This document shows, piece after piece, positions 27,201 through 35,094 of a DNA stretch of 64,000 bases. Below the pieces are notes generated by a model. The model was given only the letters and a program-made list of their open reading frames with translations. It had not been told where the DNA came from and did no database searches. This DNA is from Candidatus Kapaibacterium sp. GTDB taxonomy: Bacteria; Bacteroidota; Ignavibacteria; Kapaibacteriales; NICIL-2. Position 1 is the first letter of the stretch; each line of letters opens with the position of its first letter. The stretch lies in NCBI GenBank assembly GCA_026003495.1, contig BPHK01000001.1:1964001-2028000 (forward strand), read 5' to 3'. Made by a program: the position numbers and the translations under genes.

Positions 27201-28192
27201 GCACGCAGGACAAACCGAGAACGTGCTGCACCGCTATTGGCACGGAGGATACGGCGCTCGGCTCGCCGCTGCGAGGCAACGGTCTTGAGAAAAAGCGGAC
27301 CGAACTGGAAATCGGCTCGCGCACCGAAGAGCGCTTGGGAGCCGCTAATGAACGCGCTGTTGGTCGGCAGTTGGACATTCCCCAGTTCGACGAGCTTGAT
27401 GATGTCGTCGTCGTAGCCTTCGTAGCCGATCTTGAAGCGGTTGTCGAATTCAAATTGTCGCATGGTGTTCCAGTCGGTGCCAAGCCGGAACTTATCTCCG
27501 ATCCGGGCACTGACGTTGAGCTGGATGTTCTGCGAAAACACCGGCGCAGATTGACTCTGCCCAAATGCACTCGATGCACCAAGGTTCTGCGAGTCCCACC
27601 GCCACCCAGCGCGGAGATTGACTTCCCCGTTGACGGTGATGCTGATCTCAGGCTTGCCAAAGATTGTCGTCAGTGGGTTGGGTGGTAGTGGGATGGCAAT
27701 ACCCGACGATTGCGAGAGCAGCTTGGCAAGATTGCCCCCCGAGAGCGCACGCTTGAGATCGTAGCTTGTCGAAAGCGAATCCCACAGCTGACGGACAAGC
27801 CGCCCCCGACGCTCAGCAAGGTAAGCATCAAGCTCGACAAAGCGCGGTGGGGAAACGTCAACCCCGCCGACTTGTTCGTGCAGCTCGACTGTGCCGTTGG
27901 TGTCGAGCTGCTGGAGAATTTCCACCCCCGATGGCCGTCGCGCCTGCGATTGCGCATCACTGTACCGTAGCGGAACTCGCCGGGAGGAGCGGACGCTATC
28001 GGCAAGGACTGCCCGTTGCAGCCGTAGTGCACCTACCCGTGCCAATGCGTACGCCGTCCCAACGGTGCCAACAACGACCGCTACAACGACAGCTGCAGAT
28101 GAAACTGGCCACCTGCGCAGTGATGAACACGACACAGCTCGATGGAAACTCCGATGATGAATACTACCACCACTGTTGCGTGCAGAGAGCAA
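21263..28192 (-). CDS. sprA: SprA/Sov-type outer-membrane translocon of the type IX secretion system
   Basis: At 2309 residues this is the size of known SprA/Sov proteins, which form a huge 36-strand barrel through which T9SS cargo crosses the outer membrane. A signal-like segment lies near residues 30-55. Early family blocks include LGTDWNTMRQFEFDNRFKIGYEG and ELGNVQLPTNSAFISGSQALFG-type sequence (cited in part as FKIGYEGYDDDI and NVQLPTNSAF). The rest is alternating beta segments rich in aromatic girdle residues, ending RISISGGR. The start is a TTG with AAGG about ten bases upstream and is uncertain; a GTG 19 codons later is possible. A -7 element lies about 100 nt upstream. No porK, L, M or N gene is nearby, as is common. 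Confidence 0.93.
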   Translation of the reverse strand: MLSARNSGGSIHHRSFHRAVSCSSLRRWPVSSAAVVVAVVVGTVGTAYALARVGALRLQRAVLADSVRSSRRVPLRYSDAQSQARRPSGVEILQQLDTNGTVELHEQVGGVDVSPPRFVELDAYLAERRGRLVRQLWDSLSTSYDLKRALSGGNLAKLLSQSSGIAIPLPPNPLTTIFGKPEISITVNGEVNLRAGWRWDSQNLGASSAFGQSQSAPVFSQNIQLNVSARIGDKFRLGTDWNTMRQFEFDNRFKIGYEGYDDDIIKLVELGNVQLPTNSAFISGSQALFGARADFQFGPLFLKTVASQRRAERRILRANSGAARSRFVLRAYDYAENHFFLDTAYKPLYRQYWQLTTPVPVPAGPLLVKEIEVYESTADVRDQAVGGIEVIAYDTLSPIRFAQGERYSPAMKSPDVRIQQGRIERGRFVRLDPTRFTFNPNLGTLDIWGFRRDRTYAVAYRTEGATPAKEDDLYHGTLSSTAKDGDTLILKLIYRPNLQPGFPNLWARQMRNIYFINATNVSTQDARIDIYYLRTNNDSTDILEGTSDKLVTALGVDRVNNSTGQPPGDGLFDFTGGAPPAQQQAGGGFAAGQGLPGSQQQAMTTGSPYFNPVRGEIIFPWIEPFREGLDSAFARRGNPALAKQYYYSAVYDVQKALAQQQTAQDRWLIIGEVQGQSAGRISLGFNVAPGSVRVFLSGRQLRENDDYVVDYYSGTVSIRNPQAQVAGSDLVIEYESNDVMNIQTRTLLGMRADLVLSRTRNASLTLGSTLMNFNTAALVDRVRLGEEPISNTMLGFDANFNWNAQWLTDALNWLPFYSTNERSTITFRGEWAQQLPTPNKRISEIPVDNNQAAAYIDDFEGAQRFISMGLTSTLWTHSSPPVDSSIEPAHEQRALYRGKLYWYNFFLPRVPIVEIYPNRQTVQGQSRLSPLVITFDPDTRGIYNPNPNYIDSLNPRWDSVKANPWQQRPANRERLWAGMQRLISTFNSNFDLENIDYIDIMMRIEDREPGARMFIDLGQISEDIIPNYRLDTEDGITAAAPIPNGRIDPGEDVGIDALDDAAERAAYPYPLNLEQDPSRDNYVFNFSKPNEQQEDADFLRWNNYEGNASQSELGQFPDTEILNKQNGQTISLDDSYFSYEVNLDPSDANPQVVGGGTNGWRLYRIPLRGAKRVVGNPLFSNIQYVRVWFKGGRIKVSIADWRFVGSQWQRVNYAQVQNSAESNDTVIKVSFVNREENSGPPDYYTLPPGVQPPRNLANPDFQNDILLNEQSLAISVSNLQCGDERKATRFFFRPQDFFYYRTLKVFIKGVGGQDYVAPDSLFLTPGDTAAPQYFIRFGIDSANYYEYRAPIVRQWRNVAIPLQMLAAIKAQRDSALQWQRQTYPVPGDPLARFAIQGNPLLTRVMFISIGIANPRERCPQALSTTIWADELRLVEPDARNDWAATANLDIKLADLGTIRTAYTQTNPFFHRLEERFGTREQARDFTFALQIGAERFLPKEWKDARIPIAFTRTVRDRIPIFAAQSDVNIEQAAVMAYNSVLAAGGTQQEALDRADYVRRRARTHIAQTQWSILGFRFGIPTSFWLIRETLNRLVLGYAYTQELEQSPVYAERFRWQWDFTAQYSLPLPATLAQLSLGGWMQGIPLLETYSGWKINLLPQNISLSTRLSRYRRTEQSWFLPFPSPVERGFTATNSAALQWKFTEGGLLSPMLDYQLSQTNTLVPLELDPNGRQRTGSELARTMFFNDSRLINLGTPISVQQTTTFNFRPLLPNVGNLNRFLDISGSFSTTYMWNDPLQPDPRLRDAVKQVSYNNTIRWNANLRLQAMSNAWFGITQQPRRPGQPDTAAKQSSVLGDVLDVFRSIFFDYQQITLSFTQNNTANTPGAFGGTGVSNLWGRLVTGRSSEPLLGPSAAYQLGLVRYPHASVGMRVVPRFPFVEFWEDIGIRPPNAQFQDNISQQTGLEIRTTRPLWKGATLELNWRTQFGINRNQLTTTDAQGVMTFTNVTLSEQYQRTFLSAPYWLMFAAFNNRPETVVERYRQLRAQIIGNRSEDSLSIEEQIELQNAMTNAFISGLQAFEFLPRVLQRYLPQVNWSLRWEGIEKFWILHQFAQRITLEHAYQTLYTESAYTTDNGRVVNAQTVQMQFQPLVGAIFSFDEKKLKGLLTANLRYNTRTNYSIAVAARTLTEEVQNELALNANYALRGFSFPLLGIDLKNDIEFSLITSYRASSRRTFLLGERPGQPQQSTNGTEVDGRRSILIEPRARYTLSRLVTATAFFRYNGEFTTGASNPGFSVTEVGVELRISISGGR

Positions 28193-28295
28193 CAGCGAAC
28201 CTTACGTCACAACGAGCAGGTAGCACAGTAGAGCAACGATGCTATCCTCTTGGGTGGTGATACTGTTGCAGCGGATGCGGCGTTATCCCGCTGCT

Positions 28296-28303
28296 CAAAA
28301 TTA
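28296..28303 (-). promoter_or_regulatory. -7 promoter element of sprA
   Basis: The minus strand reads TAATTTTG, an exact TAnnTTTG match, about 100 nt before the TTG start. The leader would be longer than in most genes here. Confidence 0.5.
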
Positions 28304-28355
28304 CACTTGTAGCAACTGCTATTGGTAGGTGCGTACGACGCTGAAGTGCTACTCG

Positions 28356-28363
28356 TATTTTCG
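28356..28363 (+). promoter_or_regulatory. -7 promoter element of the GH2-fold gene
   Basis: TATTTTCG lies 85 nt before the ATG at 28449, facing away from the sprA element 52 bp to its left. Confidence 0.4.
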
Positions 28364-28448
28364 CCCGCATTCGGAAGAGGCCCTGCTCCTTTCGGAGCAA
28401 TTAGCCAACTGCAGTCACCAAACGTTGCGTTTTCGCCCGGAGCATCGG

Positions 28449-30995
28449 ATGCTGTTGTTTTCTCCAACTCTTGTTGTGCGGTTCATTCTTGGCATTGCAC
28501 TCATCCTTGTTGCCAACTCGCTGTATGCTGCTGGCGGAGAGTTTTCACCGTGGCAGTCTCGCACACGCGTCGTCGTACCGCTTGGCGGGCAATGGCAACG
28601 CTCGCTCGACGATGGACGCTCCTGGCAACCAGTCTCGCTTCCACGGGTAGAGGACGCCGCACCAAACCGGATCCTCTACCGCAAGACGATCCACCTTGAT
28701 AGCACAGCCCTTGAGCGTACGTGGCACCTTTCCTTCGGCGGGGTGCGTGATGCAGTCGAAGTTACGATCAATGGTCAGTACCTGGGGCGATTTTTCAGTG
28801 GGCAGGTTCCCTTTTCTGTTACGATTCCGCGTGGCATCCTCCACGCAGGGCGGAACACCGTCGAGCTGAGCGCAAGCTTCGCCTCGGACGAAGCTGCACT
28901 GCAGCAGCGAATGCAATGGCGTGCTCCGCTCCGACCGGTAGGCATCGTTCGCCCTGTAGCCCTCATCGGAAGCGCGTCGGCAGCAACGATCGAACGCATA
29001 GCACTCGACCAAGAGCTTGACCAAGAGAAGGCACTGCTGCGCATCACTGCCTCCATCGGCAGTCAGCGAGGGAATGCTGCACCCAACCTCCTGCTCCGCG
29101 CAACGCTGCGGCAGGGCGGTACGCTCGTCGCGTCGAGCGAGCAGCCCGTTGCGCCAATTCCTGAACGCACATTCCCTGTCACAATGGAGTTGCGGGTTCC
29201 ATCGCCACAGCTCTGGTCGGTGCAATCGCCATCGCTCTACCAGTTGCAGATCGAGGTTAGTGCTGCAGGTGTTCTGCTCGATGACCTCGAGCGCAGTATC
29301 GCGTTCCGTACAGTGCAGCCGGCTCGCGGCGAGCACGCGCTCTTTCGCATCAATGGTGCGCCAGTCCTTGCACGGGGGGTCGTGTACGTTGATCAATGGC
29401 ATTCCCGTCCTGATGGGATGCTCGTTGAGCCGAACTACGAACGCGACGTCCGCCTGCTCCAGCAGCTCGGTGTCAACCTCGTGTACTGTGCGTGGCTACC
29501 TCCATCGCAACGCTTTCTGGATCTCTGCAGCAGTGCTGGGATTGCAGTGGTGCTCGATCTTCCATTTGGCGATCTTCCAACGCGCTACTACGCGGGGGAA
29601 GAGCTCCGCACACGCGCGCAGAACATGATGATTCGACTGCGCGATGCATTCGGTGGGGAACCTTGCATCGTTGGATACGTGCTCAGTTCGATGGCACCAC
29701 TGTCGAAGGGTGCTGTCCAAGAGTTTATCGGCACGCTTGCACCGCTCGTTCCACCAGGCACGCTCCGTTTTGCGGTGTTAGCAGCTGGACATCCACTCGA
29801 TGGTAGTGGGTGGTGGCAAGACGCTCCCACTCGATGCAGTGTTCATCAGCGACCAAACGCTCTGGCGCGGTCGCAGCGCTATCGAGCCGGAACTCTCCCG
29901 CACTCTTGCAACGCTTGGCCAGAAGCCGTGGGCACTCCTCGGCGGAGCGCTCGTGCAACCATTCAACCGGAATGGCTATGCAGATCCGCTTTCCGTCGAA
30001 GCACAAGCTGCAGCAATCAGCCAGCTCTACCGACTTAGCGCAGCCCACCGGGCCGGCGGCACGATCATTCGTTGCTTTCGCGACTATCAGACGCTCTTCC
30101 CTCTACTGCCAACGAATACACCCTCGGAGCAACTCTGCTACGAAGGGCTTCTCGACACCGCGCGGCGCACTCGGCTTGCATTCGAGATGCTCCGCGCACT
30201 CAACACTGGCGAACCGGAGCCTCTACTCCAAGCAGGGAGCTACGATGCTGGCACACCGTACGTGTTCATGGCTGGTGGCATGGGCGGACTGGTACTTCTT
30301 TTCTGGCTCATGAACCAATCTCGTCGCTTCCGTGAGTACATGCTACGGGCATTTCTGCACTCGCACAATTTTTTCATGGACATTCGTGACCAACGAATCT
30401 TGCTTCAGGGGCAAACGCTGCTGCTGGCACTGCTGCTGGCGACAACCTATGCGCTCGTGCTGGCAACACTGCTATACGTAACGCGCCAATCTCCTGCTGC
30501 TGATTACCTGAGCAATCTTCTCACACTCGAGTCCGAGCGGAAAGGCTCTTTACATCCAGCTTGCGTGGTCACCAGAACTGGCGATGACTGTCATCGTACT
30601 CGTCGTGCTCGTCAAGATCATTGGGGTTGCCCTCCTCGTGCGGTTGATCGCTGCCTTTGCCAAGCGAGCGGTGTTTTTCGCCGACGCACTGACGATGGTC
30701 GTATGGGCGTTGGTACCGGTTGTGCTCTTCCTGCCATTTGCGATGGTGCTCTTTCGCCTCTTGGCGATAACACCGCCACTGCTGTGGCTGAGCCTCCTTG
30801 CGCTCACAACGCTCTGGAGCATCCTCCGTTTGCTCCGCGCATGCTCGATCGTGTTCGAGGAGGTTCCCTGGCTGGTGTATGTCGCAGGGCTAGGGAGTAT
30901 CGCGATTGTTGCCGGCATCGCTTGGGATCGCGCTCCAGTCCACGTTCGCGTGGGGAAGTTACCTTGCGCATTTTCTCCAACTGTTCTTCCCGTAA
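28449..30995 (+). pseudogene. GH2-fold pseudoenzyme fused to a membrane domain, broken by three +1 frame changes
   Basis: The ATG at 28449 has GGAG eight bases upstream and opens a signal peptide (VVRFILGIALILVANSLYA). A beta-galactosidase-type sugar-binding domain follows (WHLSFGGVRDAVEVTINGQYLG), then an Ig-like domain (LYQLQIEV) and a degenerate TIM barrel (LLQQLGVNLVYCAWLPP). The acid/base motif of GH2, usually WSLGNE, reads VGYVLSSMAP, and the nucleophile region, usually a ...EfG motif, reads KPWALLGGALVQ, so neither catalytic Glu is present. The C-terminal part has at least five membrane helices resembling a Yip1 domain. The frame changes by one base near CCC 29826-29828, GG 30544-30545 and GGG 30924-30926; skipping one base at each gives a continuous protein ending at 30995. 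It is either a pseudogene or a sequencing artefact. Confidence 0.7.
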
Positions 30996-31052
30996 AATGC
31001 AGGGTGTTGTTGTGCGTTTTTTTGAGCAGGTTGAACATTGGTTCGATTGGCG

Positions 31053-32138
31053 ATGAACGCCCTCGTTTCGCGTGCAGCACCGATGCAACGCAGCGAGCTG
31101 GATTTGAGCGAACGTGAGCAGACAATTCTCCGTGCGATTGTGCAGACCTACGTCCTGCGCGCTGCACCCGTCGGTTCCCACACGCTTGCCCGGATGCTGG
31201 CTCGGACGCTGCGGCTATCGCCGGCAACCATCCGCAACGTCATGGCAGACTTAGAGGACCGCGGGTATCTGACGCATCCACACACCTCTGCCGGGAGAAT
31301 CCCGACAGATAAAGGCTACCGCCTCTATGTGGACTACCTCATGCAGCACGGCAAGCTCACGCAGCGTGAAGAGCAGGCGCTCCGCCAACGCCTTGCCAGC
31401 ATCAGCGGTGAGCTGGCGCTCCGGACGGCCTCGCGGATACTCGGAGAGCTGTCGCACCTGCTTGGTGTAGCGCAACTGCCCAGCTTGCGGGATTTGGTCA
31501 TTCGCCGGGTCGAGTTGGTTCCGCTTTCGTCGCAGCGGTTTGTCGTCGTCGTTGATCTCGATTCGGACGTTGTCCGCACCATCACGCTTGAAACCGATGC
31601 AGAACTCAACCCAACCGAGCTGCACGAGCTTGGGCAGGTGCTCAGCGAGCGGCTGGCAGGGCGCACGCTCGACTTTGTCCGCGAGCGCTTCGCACTTCTG
31701 ATGCGCGAACAGTTGAGCCACCCTGTCCTGCGGGTCTTTGCCGAATCCATTGATGTGCTCTTTGCCCAGCACGAAAGCCAGCGCGTGTACGTTGCCGGCG
31801 CGCAGCAATTGGTCCAGCAGCCGGAATTTTCCTCGCCCGAACGATTCCGGGCAGTCATCGAGCTGCTCGAGAACGAGGAGATGATCATCCACTTGCTTGA
31901 ACGCACCTGTGAGGCACCACTGTACGGTGTCCAGGTCAAAATTGGGCAAGAGCTCGGCGATCGGCAATTGACCGAGTACGCGCTCATCTCGACGCGCTAC
32001 AAGGTCGGCTCGGCGACGTACGCAATCGGCGTCGTCGGCCCCAAGCGGATGAACTACGCCAAGATGATGGCGCTGGTGGGAGAAGTAGCTTCTCTCTTGG
32101 CTCGGCAAGAGCACGACGGTGGCCACGCTCGGCAATGA
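31053..32138 (+). CDS. hrcA: heat-inducible transcription repressor
   Basis: HrcA represses chaperone operons (groESL, dnaK) by binding CIRCE and is released by heat or unfolded protein through GroEL. The N-terminal winged helix shows SEREQTILRAIVQTYV, PVGSHTLAR, LSPATIRNVMADLEDRGYL and the hallmark HTSAGRIPTDKGYRLYVDYL region. The GAF-like core and C-terminal ALISTRYKVGS and IGVVGPKRMNYAKMM are intact. ATG 31053 is chosen over a TTG at 31038; ATG 31083 is possible. No CIRCE repeat was seen upstream and no chaperone gene is adjacent. It overlaps the ABC ATPase by four bases (ATGA). Confidence 0.94.
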   Translation: MNALVSRAAPMQRSELDLSEREQTILRAIVQTYVLRAAPVGSHTLARMLARTLRLSPATIRNVMADLEDRGYLTHPHTSAGRIPTDKGYRLYVDYLMQHGKLTQREEQALRQRLASISGELALRTASRILGELSHLLGVAQLPSLRDLVIRRVELVPLSSQRFVVVVDLDSDVVRTITLETDAELNPTELHELGQVLSERLAGRTLDFVRERFALLMREQLSHPVLRVFAESIDVLFAQHESQRVYVAGAQQLVQQPEFSSPERFRAVIELLENEEMIIHLLERTCEAPLYGVQVKIGQELGDRQLTEYALISTRYKVGSATYAIGVVGPKRMNYAKMMALVGEVASLLARQEHDGGHARQ

Positions 32139-33217
32139 CCCATCTGCGCCTTGAGCAACTCCGCAAGCTCTTCGGATCATCTGTGGCGCTCGACGGCATC
32201 GAGCTTGAGGTGCAGCCGGGAGAGTTTCTCGTCGTCGTCGGACCATCGGGCTGCGGCAAAAGCACACTGCTTCGGCTCATCGCCGGGTTGGAATCCCCGA
32301 CGAGCGGCGAAATTTACTTCGACGGCCGCCCAATCAGCACTCTTCCGCCTCAGCGCCGGGACGTCGGGATGGTCTTCCAGAACTACGCCCTCTACCCACA
32401 CATGACCGTTGCAGAGAACATCGCGTTCCCCTTGCGCGTGCGGAAAGTCTCCACAGCAGACATCACCCAGCGCGTCCGGCAGGTTGCAGCGCTGCTCGGC
32501 CTTGAGGGATTGCTCGAGCGCTACCCGCGTGAGCTTTCCGGCGGGCAGCAGCAACGCGTAGCCGTAGGGCGCGCGTTAGTGCGCTCGCCACGGGTGTTCC
32601 TTTTCGATGAGCCCCTTTCAAACCTCGACGCTCGGCTCCGCATGGAGATGCGGGCGGAACTGGCAGCACTCCAACGACGAGTCGGCATCACGACGCTCTA
32701 CGTCACCCACGACCACACGGAAGCGATGACGATGGGTGATCGCATCGCGGTTCTCGATCGCGGACGGCTGCTGCAGGTCGGCACACCTGCCGAGCTGTAC
32801 AGCGATCCAGCGGAGCTGTTCGTTGCAACGTTCCTGGGAACGCTGCCAATCAACACGATCGCAGGGGTGCTCGATGTTGCAGATGGGACGCTCCTGTTCC
32901 GGGCCCTCGATACCGCGCTCACGCTGCAGCTCGAGCCGGACATCCTCCGAAGACCTCCGCAATCATTGCCTCTAGACACAACGCTTGCTATCCGCCCAGA
33001 ACATGTGCTCCCCTCGAGCGATGCTCACGTGCAGCTTGCAGTCGAGCGCGTCGAGTATCTTGGACACGAATGCATCGCCAGCGGACGCGTCGGCGGAAGC
33101 GTGCTCCTGACCATGCGTCTGCCGCCGATAGCCAATCTGCCGCCAGGCACATCGATTGGCGTTCGATTCGATCCCCGAGGGATTCTTCTCTTCGACGCTG
33201 ATGGCAAGAGGCTCTGA
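32135..33217 (+). CDS. MalK/UgpC-type ABC transporter ATP-binding protein
   Basis: This 360-residue ATPase would power a carbohydrate-type (CUT1) importer. Walker A is GPSGCGKST near residue 37, the Q loop MVFQNYALYPHM, the signature ELSGGQQQRVAVGRAL, Walker B VFLFDEPLSNLDA and the switch His in YVTHDHTEA. A TOBE/MalK regulatory domain follows from about residue 240 (TLAIRPEHVL). All catalytic motifs are intact. No permease or binding-protein gene is nearby, so it must serve components encoded elsewhere or have another role. It is translationally coupled to hrcA. Confidence 0.92.
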   Translation: MTHLRLEQLRKLFGSSVALDGIELEVQPGEFLVVVGPSGCGKSTLLRLIAGLESPTSGEIYFDGRPISTLPPQRRDVGMVFQNYALYPHMTVAENIAFPLRVRKVSTADITQRVRQVAALLGLEGLLERYPRELSGGQQQRVAVGRALVRSPRVFLFDEPLSNLDARLRMEMRAELAALQRRVGITTLYVTHDHTEAMTMGDRIAVLDRGRLLQVGTPAELYSDPAELFVATFLGTLPINTIAGVLDVADGTLLFRALDTALTLQLEPDILRRPPQSLPLDTTLAIRPEHVLPSSDAHVQLAVERVEYLGHECIASGRVGGSVLLTMRLPPIANLPPGTSIGVRFDPRGILLFDADGKRL

Positions 33218-33221
33218 CCCA

Positions 33222-34094
33222 TCAGGTACGTTGCGCCAGTAGAACCCCCGTAAGAGCAATCGCGCCCCCGATCCAGAACGCAGGCGGCGGCACTTCCCTA
33301 AATGCAAGCCACGAGAGGATCACCGTCAAGATTGGCTGCAGGTTATTGAACACCGCAAGCCGGCTTGCTTCGATTTGCCGAAGGAGCACATACCAAAGCG
33401 CCCAGCCAACACCACTGGTGACGATACCCAGGTATGCGATCTCACCCCACTGCCGTGGGCTTATCGCATTCGGTGGCAGCAGACCACCCGGCACAAGCGC
33501 GGCAACGGGCACAAACAGCCCCAGACCCCAGAGCATGCCGAACGCCGTTGTCGGAACGGCGCCGTACCGCTGCACAAGTGGACGCCCCCAGACAGTGTAG
33601 AACGCCCACGCACAACTTGCAGCCAGCTCCATTAGGTTGCCGATGGTGACCTCCGAGTGGAGCGAAGCACCGCGTTGAAACGCAACGATGACTGCACCGA
33701 TGACGGCGAGCGCGATACCAAAGATTGCATGCCATCGCAACCGCTCCCCCAAGAGCACCGACGCGAAAACGAGCACGAACACCGGCGAGAGCGCAAACGC
33801 CAGTGCTGCGTTCGGTGCTGTCGTCGAGCGAAGTCCCGCGACGAAGAGATACTGGTTGAGCGGCATATTCACCAGCCCTAAGAGCGCAAAGCGCCACCAA
33901 TCGCGCCACTGGAACGTTCCCGCAAGTCGCTGCCGCTGGAAAAAGCAGATCCACACCGCATACGCACAGACCGAAAAGACGCCACGGTAGAACACAACCG
34001 TCGTCGCAGGCACTGCCTGAGCAACCGAACGTGCAACGATATGCGTGCTAGAGGCAACAAGCTGCTGCAACGCAACAAGCGCAGGGATGTTCAC
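33222..34094 (-). CDS. EamA/DMT superfamily transporter
   Basis: A drug/metabolite transporter with ten predicted helices in two EamA repeats (290 residues). Repeat motifs include VVFYRGVFSVCAYAVW, NAALAFALSPVFVLVFASVLLGE and its second copy NNLQPILTVILSWLAFRE. Such proteins usually export amino acids or metabolites; the substrate is unknown. The GTG at 34094 is chosen because it gives the standard length and a short cytoplasmic N-terminus; the frame is open further but shows no family match there. Divergent from yicC. Confidence 0.85.
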   Translation of the reverse strand: MNIPALVALQQLVASSTHIVARSVAQAVPATTVVFYRGVFSVCAYAVWICFFQRQRLAGTFQWRDWWRFALLGLVNMPLNQYLFVAGLRSTTAPNAALAFALSPVFVLVFASVLLGERLRWHAIFGIALAVIGAVIVAFQRGASLHSEVTIGNLMELAASCAWAFYTVWGRPLVQRYGAVPTTAFGMLWGLGLFVPVAALVPGGLLPPNAISPRQWGEIAYLGIVTSGVGWALWYVLLRQIEASRLAVFNNLQPILTVILSWLAFREVPPPAFWIGGAIALTGVLLAQRT

Positions 34095-34175
34095 AACGCC
34101 AACCCAAGGACGGTAGAACCCGACGAACGCGGATCCTACAAAACTCGTGCGGACATCTGGGGGCCGAGTGCGCCG

Positions 34176-34183
34176 TATCTTTG
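34176..34183 (+). promoter_or_regulatory. -7 promoter element of yicC-gmk
   Basis: TATCTTTG is an exact TAnnTTTG match ending 35 nt before the ATG at 34219. Confidence 0.65.
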
Positions 34184-34218
34184 CGCCCACTTGTGTCCGG
34201 AACCACCCAAAACGACGC

Positions 34219-35094
34219 ATGAAGAGTATGACAGCGCTCAGCACTGCTTCGCTGAGCGAACAAGGTATTCGGGCTACTGTCGAAATCCGCACGGTCAACG
34301 GTCGCTACCTCGAGATCAGCTGCCGGCTTCCTAAGCAACTTTCCCACAAGGAAATCGAGCTTCGCGAGCTTGTTCGGAGCACGATAGGACGCGGCACCGT
34401 GCAAGTGACTGTCAAAACCGATAGCGACTCACCGCTTGCTTCCACGCTCAGCCTCGAGCGCATCGAAGCCTATTGGCAACAGCTCGAAAAGCTCCGCAAG
34501 AAGCTCAAAGTCAGCACGCCATTGAACCTTGGAGATCTGCTCCGTATTCCGGACATCTACAGCACCGACGACGCAGCACTGCTGGAGCTTGCCGAACGAG
34601 AGTGGAAAGTTGTCGTCAAAGCTGTCCGCGCTGCGCTTGCAAGCCTTGATACCATGCGGAAGAACGAAGGCAAGGAACTAGCAAAGGACATCCGCACCCG
34701 CATCAAAACGATCGAAGAACGGCTCGACCGCATCGAAGAGCGCAGCATGCAACGTGTGCCCGAAGAACGCGAACGGCTCCGCGCGCGTATTGCTCAGCTG
34801 TTCGAGTCCGACGAAATTGACGAGCAACGCCTCCAACTGGAAATCCTCCTCCTTGCCGATAAGCTCGACTGTTCGGAAGAAATCGTTCGCCTCCGCAGTC
34901 ACATCAAGTTCTTCCTCGAAGCGCTCAAGAGCACCGAGCCTATTGGCCGGCAGTTGAACTTCTTGCTCCAGGAAATGCACCGCGAAATCAACACCATCGG
35001 CTCGAAAGCAAACGACGCTGAGATCAGTCAAATGGTCGTTTCCGTCAAAGAAGAGCTCGAGCGCATCCGCGAACAAGTGCAGAACATCGAGTGA
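34219..35094 (+). CDS. yicC: YicC family endoribonuclease-like protein
   Basis: YicC proteins are stress-induced and the E. coli member is reported as an endoribonuclease. The N-terminus MKSMTALSTAS replaces the usual MIKSMTGFGRA, so the GFG turn is lost, but the rest is conserved: VEIRTVNGRYLEI, LRELVRSTIGRG, and the C-terminal KLDCSEEIVRLRSHIKFF and GRQLNFLLQEMHREINTIGSK. The 291-residue length is standard. The start follows an exact -7 element by 35 nt. It overlaps gmk as TGATG, a classic pairing in many bacteria. Confidence 0.93.
   Translation: MKSMTALSTASLSEQGIRATVEIRTVNGRYLEISCRLPKQLSHKEIELRELVRSTIGRGTVQVTVKTDSDSPLASTLSLERIEAYWQQLEKLRKKLKVSTPLNLGDLLRIPDIYSTDDAALLELAEREWKVVVKAVRAALASLDTMRKNEGKELAKDIRTRIKTIEERLDRIEERSMQRVPEERERLRARIAQLFESDEIDEQRLQLEILLLADKLDCSEEIVRLRSHIKFFLEALKSTEPIGRQLNFLLQEMHREINTIGSKANDAEISQMVVSVKEELERIREQVQNIE

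Noticed and set aside
30996-31052. CIRCE operator upstream of hrcA
   Set aside because: No TTAGCACTC-N9-GAGTGCTAA repeat or near variant was seen.
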